DNA from: Caldilineae bacterium
GTDB lineage: Bacteria; Chloroflexota; Anaerolineae; Epilineales; Epilineaceae
DNA length: 64,000 nt
Direction: 5' to 3'
NCBI GenBank assembly: GCA_020634625.1
Contig: JACKBJ010000005.1
Coordinates: forward strand, 122,558 to 186,557
Position 1 is the stretch's first letter. Each line of letters begins with the position of its first letter. Below the pieces are notes generated by a model. It saw only the letters and a list, made by a program, of their open reading frames with translations, was not told where the DNA came from and did no database searches. This document shows positions 49,506-58,154 of the stretch, in pieces. Both the position numbers and the translations under genes were made by a program.

Positions 49506-52500
49506 CAGGGCCAGTCCGTCCGGACGCGGATGGCTCGTCGGACGCCGTCGGGCGTCGATCGGATCGTGGCATCGACGCGCATCCCGGGCAGGGCGGGCGC
49601 GCCGCGTTCGTCGACGACGGCGATGGTACCGACGGTGAAGCTGAAGACCTGAGTGGCGCCCGCCGGATCCAGGTCGATCAGCCAGGTGCCCTGTACGCCG
49701 CCGGCGGGCAGGTCGAGGATGATGCCCGAGACCTGGACCGGCGTGCTCGGCAGGGGCAGCAGACGCAGGTTCTCGGCCCGCACCTGGTAGCCGAGCGCCA
49801 CACCCTCGACCTCGACCGGCTGGCCGGCGGCACGGGCCGGCAGACGGGCGGCCAGCGTTGCGGGCAGATGGACCTCGTACTCGCCGACGATCAGGACCTC
49901 GCGGATGTTCTCGAAGGGGGAGTCGTCGGGCGGCGCGACGTCCTGGATGATGCCGCTGAAGGCCACCGGCACCTCGACGGCCGCACCCGCGGCATAGACG
50001 ACTTCGATCCGGGTCGCGACGAAGGCGTCGTCGCGACCGATCATGCCCTCGACCATCAGGGTCGCGCCCAGGCTCAGCCCGTCCGGTCGGTCGACCACCG
50101 TGAAGCCCTCGACCAGGGTGATGCGTCGACCATCGACCTCCACCCATTCCGGCAGGGCTGGTGCGGTCGTCGGAGGCAGCGCGGTCAGCCGGCCCAGGAA
50201 GGTGCGCTCGGGCCGCCCGGCCAGGAAGGTGATGCGCTCGGCCAGGTTGACCGTCTCGAGCAGCTGGGCCTCGACCCGCACGATGTCGCCGACATGCGGC
50301 GTGACGATCGAGGGCAGGAACTCGGTGCCCGGATCGACGCTGACGACCCAGGGCCGGCCGCGCTCGAGGTCGCGCAGGCGCCAGGCTCCGTAGATGCCGG
50401 CGTCGCCCGTGGGCAGGCCTTCGATGCGGGCCTCCAGGTTCACCCGCTCCGGGCCGATCACGTTGCCGCCCGAGGGATAGGCCACCCGGCAGCCTTCGAC
50501 GAAGTCCATCGAGGTCTTGAGGCCCCGGACCAGAGCGCCCAGGTCGCGAATCTCGTCAAAGCCGAGCTGCAGCCGCGCGCGAGCGCCGGCCGGCAGGAGC
50601 ACCGGCCCGGCCGGGCCGCCCGCGACCTGCACGGTGACCGGGGTCGATCGATTGGCTTGACCCAGCAGCTGCACCTCGCCCTCGCCTTCGTAGATCAGCG
50701 CCAGGCTGCGCAGTCGCATCGTGCTCATGCCGTTGCTGGTGGGCCAGGCCAGGCGCAACGACTCCACCTCCAGCGGCTGCGATCCGCGGTTGACCAGCGC
50801 CATCTCGACCGTCTTGGCGTCGGCCAGGACCAGCGGCTCGGCCAGGATCAGGTCGCAGTCCGGCGTGGCGGGCGGCGAGGTGACGACCAGGTCGGCGCAG
50901 GGAGCGTCGTCGAGGTCGGTGAAGCCGAGGCCGAGGCTGTAGCCACCGCTGACGGCGGCCTTCTCGAAGACCAGCCGAAGTCGCTCCGAGCGGCCCTGGG
51001 CCAGCACGGCCTTGGCCGTCGGGACGACGACCCGGGCGGTCGATGCTGGCGCAACCGGCGCCTCGAGCAGGGCCAGGTCGCCCAGGAAGACGCCGATCAG
51101 CGCGCCGTTGTGCACCGACCAGGCCAGGTCGAGTCGGGCCAACCGGGCCTCGGCGCCCATGTTGCCGAGCGCGACCACCACGTCCGGCTCGGGCGTCGAG
51201 GCATCGACCTGGATCTCGCCGGCGTTGATGCGGCAGCCCAGCGAATCCACGTCGTGCAGCGTGGTCAGGACGGCCTGACAGCCGCCCTGGAAGCGGGCGA
51301 CCAGGGCCAGGTCGCCGCCCGCGGCGCCCTCGGCGGGCGGATCGGCGGCCGAGGGCAGGCGGGGAGCGCCATCGCCGCGCCGAAGCGGTGGCCCGTCCTG
51401 GATCGCGCTGGCCGGCGTCTCGATCGCCGGCTCGAAGCCCAGGACGACCTCGACCGCCTGGGCCGGGCCGATCGGCAGGGCGCGGGGCAGCTTGATGCTG
51501 GCCGGCGACCGATCGATCGGCGCCGGGCTGACGGCGACGCCATCGACCAGCAGCTCGCGCAGCCGGCCCTGGTACTCGGGTTGCCAGATCAGGTCGATCG
51601 ATTCGAGCGTCTTGGTGATGCCATGGCTGTTGGCCAGCAGCATGCTGGCGCGACGGGGTTCTTGCTTGAAGCGCTTGAACTCGGTGCCACAGCCCACCGG
51701 CCCCAGCCAGGTGCCCGCAGTGACCTGACAGCCCTCGCCGTCCAGCAAGGACAGGTTGTAGTCACGCTCGGCCGCGGGATTCTCGAAGCGGGCACTGAGC
51801 GCGATCTCGGCCCCCCCGGGGAGCACGATCGGGAGGCCGAAGGCCCGCTTGAGGCCCAGCGAGGCCGGGCTTCGGTTCAAGCGGAGCTCGGACTGCAGCC
51901 CGCCGGGCAGGCTCGGACCCGCCAGGGCCAGCGACTGCAGTCTGCCGTTGACCGTGGCGGGCCAGTCCAGCTCGAGCGCGTGCAACGCAAGCGGCTCGGT
52001 CGCCGTGTTGCGAATGCTGAAGCCGACCCGTCCGTCTGCGGCCCGCGACAGGTCCGGGCCGCCCAGGCGCAGCGGACAGCTCGCACCGGCCTCGGTCAGC
52101 GCCAGCTCGCAGCCTTCGCGGGACAGGACGATGAACGGCCCGGGCTGCCAGGCTTCGCCCGCGCGACCCTCGAAGCGCAGCTCGATCGGCGTCGGAGCGT
52201 CTCCGGCCTCGAGCCGGACGGAGCGTTGATCCAGGCCGACCAGCACCGGGCTCTCGGCCGCGCCGGTCGGAATCTCCGTCTGGCCGATGCGCAGGCTGGC
52301 GAGGCGGTAGGGACCTACCCAGGCCAGCTGCAAGGCGTGGATGGTGGCGGCTTGACGGCCGGCGTTCTGTATGCGGCTCAGCGCCACGATGCGGTCGCTG
52401 CCCGAACCCGACCAGGTCAGGGGCTCGGCAACCAGCTCGCAGCCGAGGCTGCTGACCGGATCGTTCGCGCTGGCGCCCAGCGCCGAGCCAACCGCGACGG

Positions 52501-52612
52501 GCACCCTCCGCGCTTCGGTCGGAACGCCAGCGACCAACAGGCCGGCCGTCACCAGGGTTGCCAGCAGGGTCAGACCGGCTAGGGTGCGGCGGTACGGCAA
52601 CGCTGTCGCCAT
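49505..52612 (-). CDS. Large secreted repeat protein with C-terminal DUF5666-like domains
   Basis: Exported protein of 1035 residues. A signal (about 8-35) is followed by at least five repeats of an Ig-like module (about 55-700). Each carries a motif of the type L-x-x-L-x-L-x-W: IHALQLAW (91-98), LHALELDW (210-217), LESIDLIW (336-343), LARLDLAW and VESLRLAW. Each module has one or two Cys near its edge (GCEL, GCQV, GCRI, CDLI). C-terminal domains (about 790-1030) look like DUF5666 (GRLTALPPTTAPALPEWVEVDG then LVEGFTVV, and two more). The DUF5666 fold also appears in the putative sigma-factor partner at 52903. GGGAG precedes the ATG, and a consensus promoter lies 156 bases upstream. Confidence 0.8.
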   Translation of the reverse strand: MATALPYRRTLAGLTLLATLVTAGLLVAGVPTEARRVPVAVGSALGASANDPVSSLGCELVAEPLTWSGSGSDRIVALSRIQNAGRQAATIHALQLAWVGPYRLASLRIGQTEIPTGAAESPVLVGLDQRSVRLEAGDAPTPIELRFEGRAGEAWQPGPFIVLSREGCELALTEAGASCPLRLGGPDLSRAADGRVGFSIRNTATEPLALHALELDWPATVNGRLQSLALAGPSLPGGLQSELRLNRSPASLGLKRAFGLPIVLPGGAEIALSARFENPAAERDYNLSLLDGEGCQVTAGTWLGPVGCGTEFKRFKQEPRRASMLLANSHGITKTLESIDLIWQPEYQGRLRELLVDGVAVSPAPIDRSPASIKLPRALPIGPAQAVEVVLGFEPAIETPASAIQDGPPLRRGDGAPRLPSAADPPAEGAAGGDLALVARFQGGCQAVLTTLHDVDSLGCRINAGEIQVDASTPEPDVVVALGNMGAEARLARLDLAWSVHNGALIGVFLGDLALLEAPVAPASTARVVVPTAKAVLAQGRSERLRLVFEKAAVSGGYSLGLGFTDLDDAPCADLVVTSPPATPDCDLILAEPLVLADAKTVEMALVNRGSQPLEVESLRLAWPTSNGMSTMRLRSLALIYEGEGEVQLLGQANRSTPVTVQVAGGPAGPVLLPAGARARLQLGFDEIRDLGALVRGLKTSMDFVEGCRVAYPSGGNVIGPERVNLEARIEGLPTGDAGIYGAWRLRDLERGRPWVVSVDPGTEFLPSIVTPHVGDIVRVEAQLLETVNLAERITFLAGRPERTFLGRLTALPPTTAPALPEWVEVDGRRITLVEGFTVVDRPDGLSLGATLMVEGMIGRDDAFVATRIEVVYAAGAAVEVPVAFSGIIQDVAPPDDSPFENIREVLIVGEYEVHLPATLAARLPARAAGQPVEVEGVALGYQVRAENLRLLPLPSTPVQVSGIILDLPAGGVQGTWLIDLDPAGATQVFSFTVGTIAVVDERGAPALPGMRVDATIRSTPDGVRRAIRVRTDWP

Positions 52613-52767
52613 GTCTCCCGCCAGGTGCTCGAGGCCGCGGAGCGGGTCGCGTGCATCCTGCGCGAACCCGGCCCCGCGAGAAGAAAGCGGTGCAGGGAGT
52701 TGCCGCGACCCCGCACCGATCGACCATCGACGCGTTCGCGTCACGTTCACGCTCCGATGACCCAGGT

Positions 52768-52796
52768 ATCATACCGTCATTGAGGGTCCGATTCAA
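52768..52796 (-). promoter_or_regulatory. Promoter of the 1035-residue secreted protein
   Basis: On the minus strand TTGAAT (52791-52796) and TATGAT (52768-52773) are 17 bases apart. The predicted start near 52761 leaves a leader of about 150 bases. This housekeeping-type promoter means the gene need not depend on the nearby ECF sigma factor. Confidence 0.75.
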
Positions 52797-52902
52797 CGTT
52801 CCGCCCCGGCGCCGAGCAGGCCCTCCAACGCCGAAGACCGACGGCGAAGCGCCGGTGACCCGAGCCGGTCGGACCCGAGGATCGCGGTGGCGACGGCCCC
52901 GG

Positions 52903-55227
52903 CTAGCGGCCCGTCGGGTTGGGGGTGCTGCCCGGAACCGGGATCTCGAGGGTCGCGGGCGGTCGATCGCCGGGCATGGGATCGACCGCCGCCGCTTCGA
53001 GGATGTCGATGCGCTCGGCCAGGACCACGCCGTCACCCCGGCGGCTGCCGGTGACTTCGACGTACTGGCCGTTGGCCACCTGGTCACCCATGCCGCGGAT
53101 GTCCGTGTCGGTGCCGAACTCGATCCGCTCGCCGCTGTCGAGCTCGAAGCGCCAGGTCCGGTCATCGACCCGCTGCAGCCTCTGGACGAGGCCCTCCAGG
53201 GTCACGCGGGTGTCGGCCTCGGCCTCGACCGTGATCGCCAGGAGCTCGCGCTTGCCGAGACAGTCCCGGTACTGGACCGTGACCGTCGCGCCCAGCGCCA
53301 GGCCGGGCGTTCGGACCAGGTCGGCCGAGAGGCTGTAGCTGCTGCCGGTGCTCAGCGTGATCCGATTGGCTTCCATGGCCGTGACGATGCCCAGCTCGCG
53401 GCCCTCGGCGCAGCCCCGGTCGCTGCCACGCAGGGTCATGCGCTCGACCAACCGCGGCGTGCTGCCCTTGCGATAGGCCAGCTCGACCAGGTCGCCCAGG
53501 TCGATGCCGACCTTGGCGTCGGCCGGCAGCAGCGACAGGTCGAAGTCGTTGTCCTCGCCGCTGACGTTCTCGCGAATGGTCCACAGGTCCGGGTGCTGCT
53601 TGGCGACGACGAGGCCGGTGTATCGGTTGAGCGCCCAGCGCGCGAGCTCGGGCTCATCCGTGAGCACCGGCTCCGGCAGCGGCGTGGCCGTCGTCGTGGC
53701 CGTCGGGCTCACCGGCTGGGTGGGCTGCAGCGGCATGGTCGTCGCCGAGGCACGCGCCGTCGGCGAGGGGCTCGGCGTGACCGGCTCGGTCGGCAGGATG
53801 GGCCGGGTGGTCGTCGGCGTGCCGGTGGCCGTGATCGGGGCCGTGATGCTGATCGTCGCCGTCGCGGTCATCGGCTGGTCGGGCTGATCCAGGACGCGCA
53901 CGGCGAGCGCCAGCGCGTGGCCGCTCGGGGTTCGGGCGCTGACGACGCGCAGCTTGAGCCGGCTGCCGCGCGGGACGCTGGTCATGCTGCCCCAGGCGCC
54001 GGGCTCGAAGCTGGTGCGCGCGTCCCAGCCGTAGGTATACGCGCGAGCATCCTCACCACGCGGGGGAATGCGCACCTCGAGGGTGCCGGAGGGATCGATG
54101 CTGGCCGAGGGGTCGTAGGAAAGCAGGGCGCCCTCGACCGAGCTTTCCGCCTCTCGGCCCAGGGCCATGAGCTGCTCGATCTCGAGCGCGCGCAGCCGAG
54201 CCTGATCGGCGCGCAGGTCGCGCAGCGAGTCGGCGTTGAAGGCGGCCAGTGCGAGGTCGATCGACTCGTTGATGCGCTTGATGCCGTAGAGCGGATCGCC
54301 CGGCAGCGCTTCGCGGGCCTGGATCGCCAACGCCTGCGTCGCGCCGAAGAACAGGATGACGGCCGCCATCGCCGACATCGCCAGGCGGGTCACCGGAGTC
54401 CGGCCGAAAAGGGACGCCAGGCTCAGACCCGCCAGCCAGCCGGGGCCGGCAGCCTGGGCGGCGCGCGCGTTCGCGCGCTGCACGGCTTCGTGATGCTCGG
54501 CGGCCCGCCCCGCCAGCGCGAGGAAGCGTTCGCGACCGGGCTCGAGCCCATGATCCGGGCTGGGCGGGGTGAGGGTCTGTCGACGCAGCGCTTCGGCCAC
54601 CGCGACCAGGGCCTGTGTCTCGCGCGAGATGGCAGGACCCCCGTCCACGCCGAACCCGGCCAGCGCGGCATCCAGGGCTTCGGTCGCCGCCGGGTCCGCT
54701 TCGGCGGTCTGCGCCGCGCTGGCCGTGGCGGCGGCCGCCAGGAGCCGGGCGCGTCCGGCCGACAGGCCGCCCGGCGCCGGCGGAACGGGGCGGACGTCGG
54801 CCTCCAGCCGGGTCGCGAACGCGAGCAGGGCGCCGAGCGGCGCAGCGTCGCGTGACGAAGCCGACTGCAGGAGGGGTTCGGATCCGGGCCGCCGTCGAGC
54901 GGCAAGCGCGCCGTCGAGGGCTTCGACCCGCTCGACTTCGGTAGCGGGCGTCGCGCCGTTGGAGGAGATGGCATCGGATTCGGTCAGGCGAAGGGCCTGC
55001 GCGGTGGCGAGCAGGCGGGCGCGGCCGGCATCGAGGCGTCGCGGCGGAGGTGGCTGCGCCGCGCTCAGCGCGGCCGCTGCCCGAAGCAGTGGCTCCAAGG
55101 CACCTGCCAGCTCGGCATGCTCGGACAGGCAGGCTTCGACCGTCGCCCCCTGGCGCATGCGCAACAGGCAGCCATCGAGCGCTTCGCGCACTCGCCTGTC
55201 TGTCTGCTTGCCGGATTCTAGAGCCAT
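52903..55227 (-). CDS. Membrane partner of the ECF sigma factor (DUF5667/DUF5666 protein)
   Basis: Putative anti-sigma-type protein of 774 residues. The N-terminal cytoplasmic part contains three similar units of about 85 residues. Each has an ALDGxL motif followed by LxxGRARLLA (about 15-75, 101-165, 182-238). One membrane segment (about 282-301) is followed by the DUF5667 motif ALPGDPLYGIKRINESIDLALAAF, usual for ECF-linked exported proteins in this phylum. A Thr/Pro linker (about 430-500) precedes DUF5666-like domains (about 520-750). It lies 33 bases after the sigma gene on the same strand. An anti-sigma role is inferred from position and topology. Confidence 0.8.
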   Translation of the reverse strand: MALESGKQTDRRVREALDGCLLRMRQGATVEACLSEHAELAGALEPLLRAAAALSAAQPPPPRRLDAGRARLLATAQALRLTESDAISSNGATPATEVERVEALDGALAARRRPGSEPLLQSASSRDAAPLGALLAFATRLEADVRPVPPAPGGLSAGRARLLAAAATASAAQTAEADPAATEALDAALAGFGVDGGPAISRETQALVAVAEALRRQTLTPPSPDHGLEPGRERFLALAGRAAEHHEAVQRANARAAQAAGPGWLAGLSLASLFGRTPVTRLAMSAMAAVILFFGATQALAIQAREALPGDPLYGIKRINESIDLALAAFNADSLRDLRADQARLRALEIEQLMALGREAESSVEGALLSYDPSASIDPSGTLEVRIPPRGEDARAYTYGWDARTSFEPGAWGSMTSVPRGSRLKLRVVSARTPSGHALALAVRVLDQPDQPMTATATISITAPITATGTPTTTRPILPTEPVTPSPSPTARASATTMPLQPTQPVSPTATTTATPLPEPVLTDEPELARWALNRYTGLVVAKQHPDLWTIRENVSGEDNDFDLSLLPADAKVGIDLGDLVELAYRKGSTPRLVERMTLRGSDRGCAEGRELGIVTAMEANRITLSTGSSYSLSADLVRTPGLALGATVTVQYRDCLGKRELLAITVEAEADTRVTLEGLVQRLQRVDDRTWRFELDSGERIEFGTDTDIRGMGDQVANGQYVEVTGSRRGDGVVLAERIDILEAAAVDPMPGDRPPATLEIPVPGSTPNPTGR

Positions 55228-55260
55228 CTCTCGGTACCTGATCCTGGATGTCCGCCGCGC

Positions 55261-55797
55261 CTAGACTTCGACCTGGGTTTCGACGATGTTGCGCAGGGCG
55301 TTCAAAGCGCGATGCTGCAAGGCTTTGATGGCGCCTTCCGTCTTGCCCATGATCTCCGCCACCTCGGCGTTGCCGAGGCCTTCCACGAACTTGAGGATGA
55401 CCACCTGCTGTTGCTCGTCGGTCAGGAAACGCATCCCCAAGCGCAGCTGGTTCGAGGCGAAGACGCCCTCGAAGTTGAAACCGGGCTCCGCTGGCGCCAT
55501 CCACCGTTCGTCGAGCTCGACGCCCTCGCGGTTGGAAGCGCGGCGGAAGTGATCGATGATGAGGTTGTGCGCGATGCGATAGAGCCAACCCTGAAGGCTG
55601 GTGTTCCAGCCACGGTCCGACCGGATCGCCTCGAGCATGCGCACGAACACATCCCCGGCAAGGTCCTCGGATAGCTTCGCATCACCGGTGCGGTGATAGA
55701 TGTATCCGTAGAGCTTTCCGGCGTAGGTATCGTAGATCTCACCCAGTGCGCCCGGATCGAGGGCGATGGCGCGTTCGCGAAGGGCTGCTTCGCTCAA
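55261..55797 (-). CDS. RNA polymerase sigma factor, ECF subfamily
   Basis: Alternative sigma factor of 178 residues. Region 2 (about 15-85) reads LGEIYDTYAGKLYGYIYHRTGDAKLSEDLAGDVFVRMLEA then LYRIAHNLIIDHFRR. Region 4 (about 120-170) reads FLTDEQQQVVILKFVEGLGNAEVAEIMGKTEGAIKALQHRAL, the -35-recognition helix-turn-helix. The start is TTG with GGAGAG upstream. Its partner protein follows 33 bases on. ECF sigma factors of this sort respond to an envelope signal through a membrane partner. Confidence 0.95.
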   Translation of the reverse strand: MSEAALRERAIALDPGALGEIYDTYAGKLYGYIYHRTGDAKLSEDLAGDVFVRMLEAIRSDRGWNTSLQGWLYRIAHNLIIDHFRRASNREGVELDERWMAPAEPGFNFEGVFASNQLRLGMRFLTDEQQQVVILKFVEGLGNAEVAEIMGKTEGAIKALQHRALNALRNIVETQVEV

Positions 55798-55972
55798 TTC
55801 GATCTCTCCACATGCTCGATTCGTAGGTTTAGACGCATGAACCCCCGCGGGGGATACGGGTCGGCTCGGTCGCCGGCCCGTCGCCGCCGGCTTGCGGCAG
55901 GTCCGAGCGGGGGGGGCGGGGACGGTCGGGGCCGGCCGGGCTGCGTTGGCTGACGGTTCCGCCGCGCCGGCG

Positions 55973-57715
55973 TTACGCGCGCTTTCCGAGCGGGCGGAGC
56001 GTGGCCGGGTCGAGGGGGCTGACGTCGATCGTGCGCTCGTTCCGGTAGGTCACCATGCCCGGACCGCCGCCCCGCATCCGGCTGACGTGGCGCAGCTCGG
56101 TGACGATCACCGACGCCCGCGCCTCGCCACGGGCGCGCGAGAACCAGGCTGCCAGACCGGCGGCCTCCTCGAGCGTTCGCGCCGAGGCCTCGCGGCCGGC
56201 GAGCTTGATCACGACGTGGGCGCCGGGCTGGCCGAGCAGGTGCAGCCAGAGATCGCCTCGCGCGGCGCGCTGAAAGGTGACGACCTCGTTCTGGCGGCGG
56301 TTGCGTCCGACCAGGATGCTGACGCCATCCGAGGCCATGAACGCCAGGGGCTTGAGGCTGCGGTTGCCGGCGCTTCGGCGCGGCAGCGGACGGCCGAGGA
56401 GGCCGCTCTCGCGCAGGTCCTCGGCCACGCCGTCGATCGCGGCACGGTCTTCGGCCAGGGCCAGATCGCTGGCCAGCTGCTCCAGGGTGGCCAGCTTCGC
56501 GCCGGCCACCTCTCGCCGCTGGGGCAGGGCCTCGGCCGCCCGGCGTGCCCGCCGGTAGCGATCGAAGCAGCGCTGTGCGTTCTCGACCGGGCTCAGCGCG
56601 GGATCGAGGCGGATCCGGAGCGGCTCGTCGGCCCAGGCCAGCGTGACCTCGTCGGCGCCGGCGGGCACCTGGTGCTGGAATGCCAGCAGGAGGTCGCCCG
56701 ACAGGCGCAGCCGTTCGATCCCGGCCTCGTCGACCTGCTCGCGATCCAGCGCCGCCATCTGGCGCTTGGCGCGCGCAAGGGCTTCGTCGAGCAGGCTCTG
56801 GACCGCGGCTCGGGCGCCGGCATAGGCGTCGCGGCCCTCGCGCCGGCTCTGGTAGCGCTCGATGGCCTCGACGATGCCCGCCGCCGGCTCCCAACGCGGA
56901 AGATGCGTCAGCGCATAGGGCGCGTAGGCCGTCGGGATGGCGGCCTCCGGATCCGCATCCGCCTCGGCGTAGCCCACCGAGGCCGGCTCGCTGCCATCGT
57001 CCGGCGGTGCCAGGATCGACCGCAGGCTGGCCAGGCCGGCCGCGGCGTCCAGCGCGTCCGCGGTTCGCTCGGGATCGCCCGCGGCACGCTGGACGGTCTC
57101 GCGCGCGGCCAGCGGGCTGACGCCGACGAAGCGCTGGACCAGCACGCGCCAGGCCGGCGCCTGGCCGGCCTCGGCCAGCCAGGCCTCGAGCGCGTCGGCG
57201 TCGACCCGCATGGGATCGGCCTTGTGCTGCGGTGGCGGCGGCAGGTAGACCTGGCCGGGCAGGATCTGCCGGGCGCGGCTCATCTCCGACGTGACCGATC
57301 TGGCCGCGGCGATGATGCGGTCATCCGAGTCGAGCAGGATCAGGTTGCCCAGGCGGCCGGTGAGCTCGGCGACCAGCCGCAGCTCGACCCCGTCTCGCGA
57401 CCCGAACCCGAAGGTCAGGATGCGCTCGTGGTCGGGCTGGCGCAGCTCGAGCAGGCGCATGCCCCGGCCGCGTGCGTTGAGGGCCAGGTAGAGCGGGCTG
57501 GGCGCGCCCGCTCCGCGGCGGGCCTTGGTCTCGACGAGGCGGAGGCCCGGCCGACCGGGGTCGGCGCCGAGCAGTAGGGAGTGGCGCTTGCCGGTGTACA
57601 GCTCGAGGGCCAACGTCAGCCGATCGACCTGCAGCAGGTCCTGCAGCCGGGCGCCCAACAGCAAGCCGCCGACCTGGCGGGCCAGGGCGGCGGCGGTGGG
57701 CGAGTCGATGTACAT
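55973..57715 (-). CDS. rqcH: RqcH/NFACT family ribosome quality-control protein
   Basis: Protein of 580 residues that binds stalled 50S subunits and adds C-terminal Ala tails to the nascent chain (RqcH), tagging it for proteolysis. The NFACT-N domain occupies about 1-180 (ELTGRLGNLILLDSDDRII). Helix-hairpin-helix and coiled-coil regions follow (about 180-440). The NFACT-R domain at the C-terminus has RGDLWLHLLGQPGAHVVIK and the end MVTYRNERTIDVSPLDP. The family is also annotated as FbpA/fibronectin-binding, but NFACT is the better name. It lies 48 bases after the 62-residue gene, probably in one transcript. Confidence 0.92.
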   Translation of the reverse strand: MYIDSPTAAALARQVGGLLLGARLQDLLQVDRLTLALELYTGKRHSLLLGADPGRPGLRLVETKARRGAGAPSPLYLALNARGRGMRLLELRQPDHERILTFGFGSRDGVELRLVAELTGRLGNLILLDSDDRIIAAARSVTSEMSRARQILPGQVYLPPPPQHKADPMRVDADALEAWLAEAGQAPAWRVLVQRFVGVSPLAARETVQRAAGDPERTADALDAAAGLASLRSILAPPDDGSEPASVGYAEADADPEAAIPTAYAPYALTHLPRWEPAAGIVEAIERYQSRREGRDAYAGARAAVQSLLDEALARAKRQMAALDREQVDEAGIERLRLSGDLLLAFQHQVPAGADEVTLAWADEPLRIRLDPALSPVENAQRCFDRYRRARRAAEALPQRREVAGAKLATLEQLASDLALAEDRAAIDGVAEDLRESGLLGRPLPRRSAGNRSLKPLAFMASDGVSILVGRNRRQNEVVTFQRAARGDLWLHLLGQPGAHVVIKLAGREASARTLEEAAGLAAWFSRARGEARASVIVTELRHVSRMRGGGPGMVTYRNERTIDVSPLDPATLRPLGKRA

Positions 57716-57762
57716 GGAGTTCTGGCGGCGCGCGGCGGCGGCCGCCGGCGCTCCCCGGGAGC

Positions 57763-57951
57763 TCAGGCGCCGGCGTGCGTGCGCTTGACGCTGTTGTAGA
57801 CCCGGTTGTACAGCGTGGTCAGCTTCTCTTCGAGCTCGTCGTCGTGCAGCAGTCGCGAGACCTGGTCCCAGATCTGATCGGTGATCCAGAGGCTGACGAC
57901 CTGCTCCATCACTTCGGGCGAGTCGGTGTCGGGAATCTCCATCTTGTCCAC
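57763..57951 (-). CDS. 62-residue acidic protein upstream of rqcH
   Basis: Unrecognised small protein with a convincing translation start: GTG after AGGAGC. It is helical and charged: MEIPDTDSPEVMEQVVSLWITDQIWDQVSRL then EEKLTTLYNRVYNSVKRTH. The amino-acid mix is balanced and not the Arg/Pro/Ala noise of spurious frames. A consensus promoter lies 83 bases upstream. It precedes rqcH by 48 bases on the same strand. It is not the S4-domain partner RqcP. Confidence 0.65.
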   Translation of the reverse strand: MDKMEIPDTDSPEVMEQVVSLWITDQIWDQVSRLLHDDELEEKLTTLYNRVYNSVKRTHAGA

Positions 57952-58033
57952 GAGGCGCTCCTGAGCATGCTGCTGCGGTGAGGTGAGGAAGATGATGGCG
58001 TGCGTCGGGCCGCTGTCCTGGCCCGCTCCGCCG

Positions 58034-58062
58034 ATTATAGCGCCGGGGTCCTACCCGATCAA
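58034..58062 (-). promoter_or_regulatory. Promoter of the 62-residue protein and rqcH
   Basis: On the minus strand TTGATC (58057-58062) and a perfect TATAAT (58034-58039) are 17 bases apart. This is the strongest promoter match in the window. Confidence 0.85.
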
Positions 58063-58154
58063 CGCCCACCGCCGTCCGGCAGGTTGACCTCGGCTTGGAC
58101 TGTCGGATACCATCCGCGCACGCCCGTCCGACCCCACCGGAGCCTCGTCCGAGG

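Noticed and set aside
49343..52582. A 1079-codon plus-strand open frame opposite the secreted repeat protein
   Set aside because: Arg/Gln/Asp/Ala-rich noise. The minus-strand protein has a signal peptide and repeats.
55842..55853. CCCCCGCGGGGG palindrome upstream of the sigma factor gene
   Set aside because: A perfect 12-mer, but such GC-only palindromes arise easily in this composition, and it has no half-site match elsewhere.
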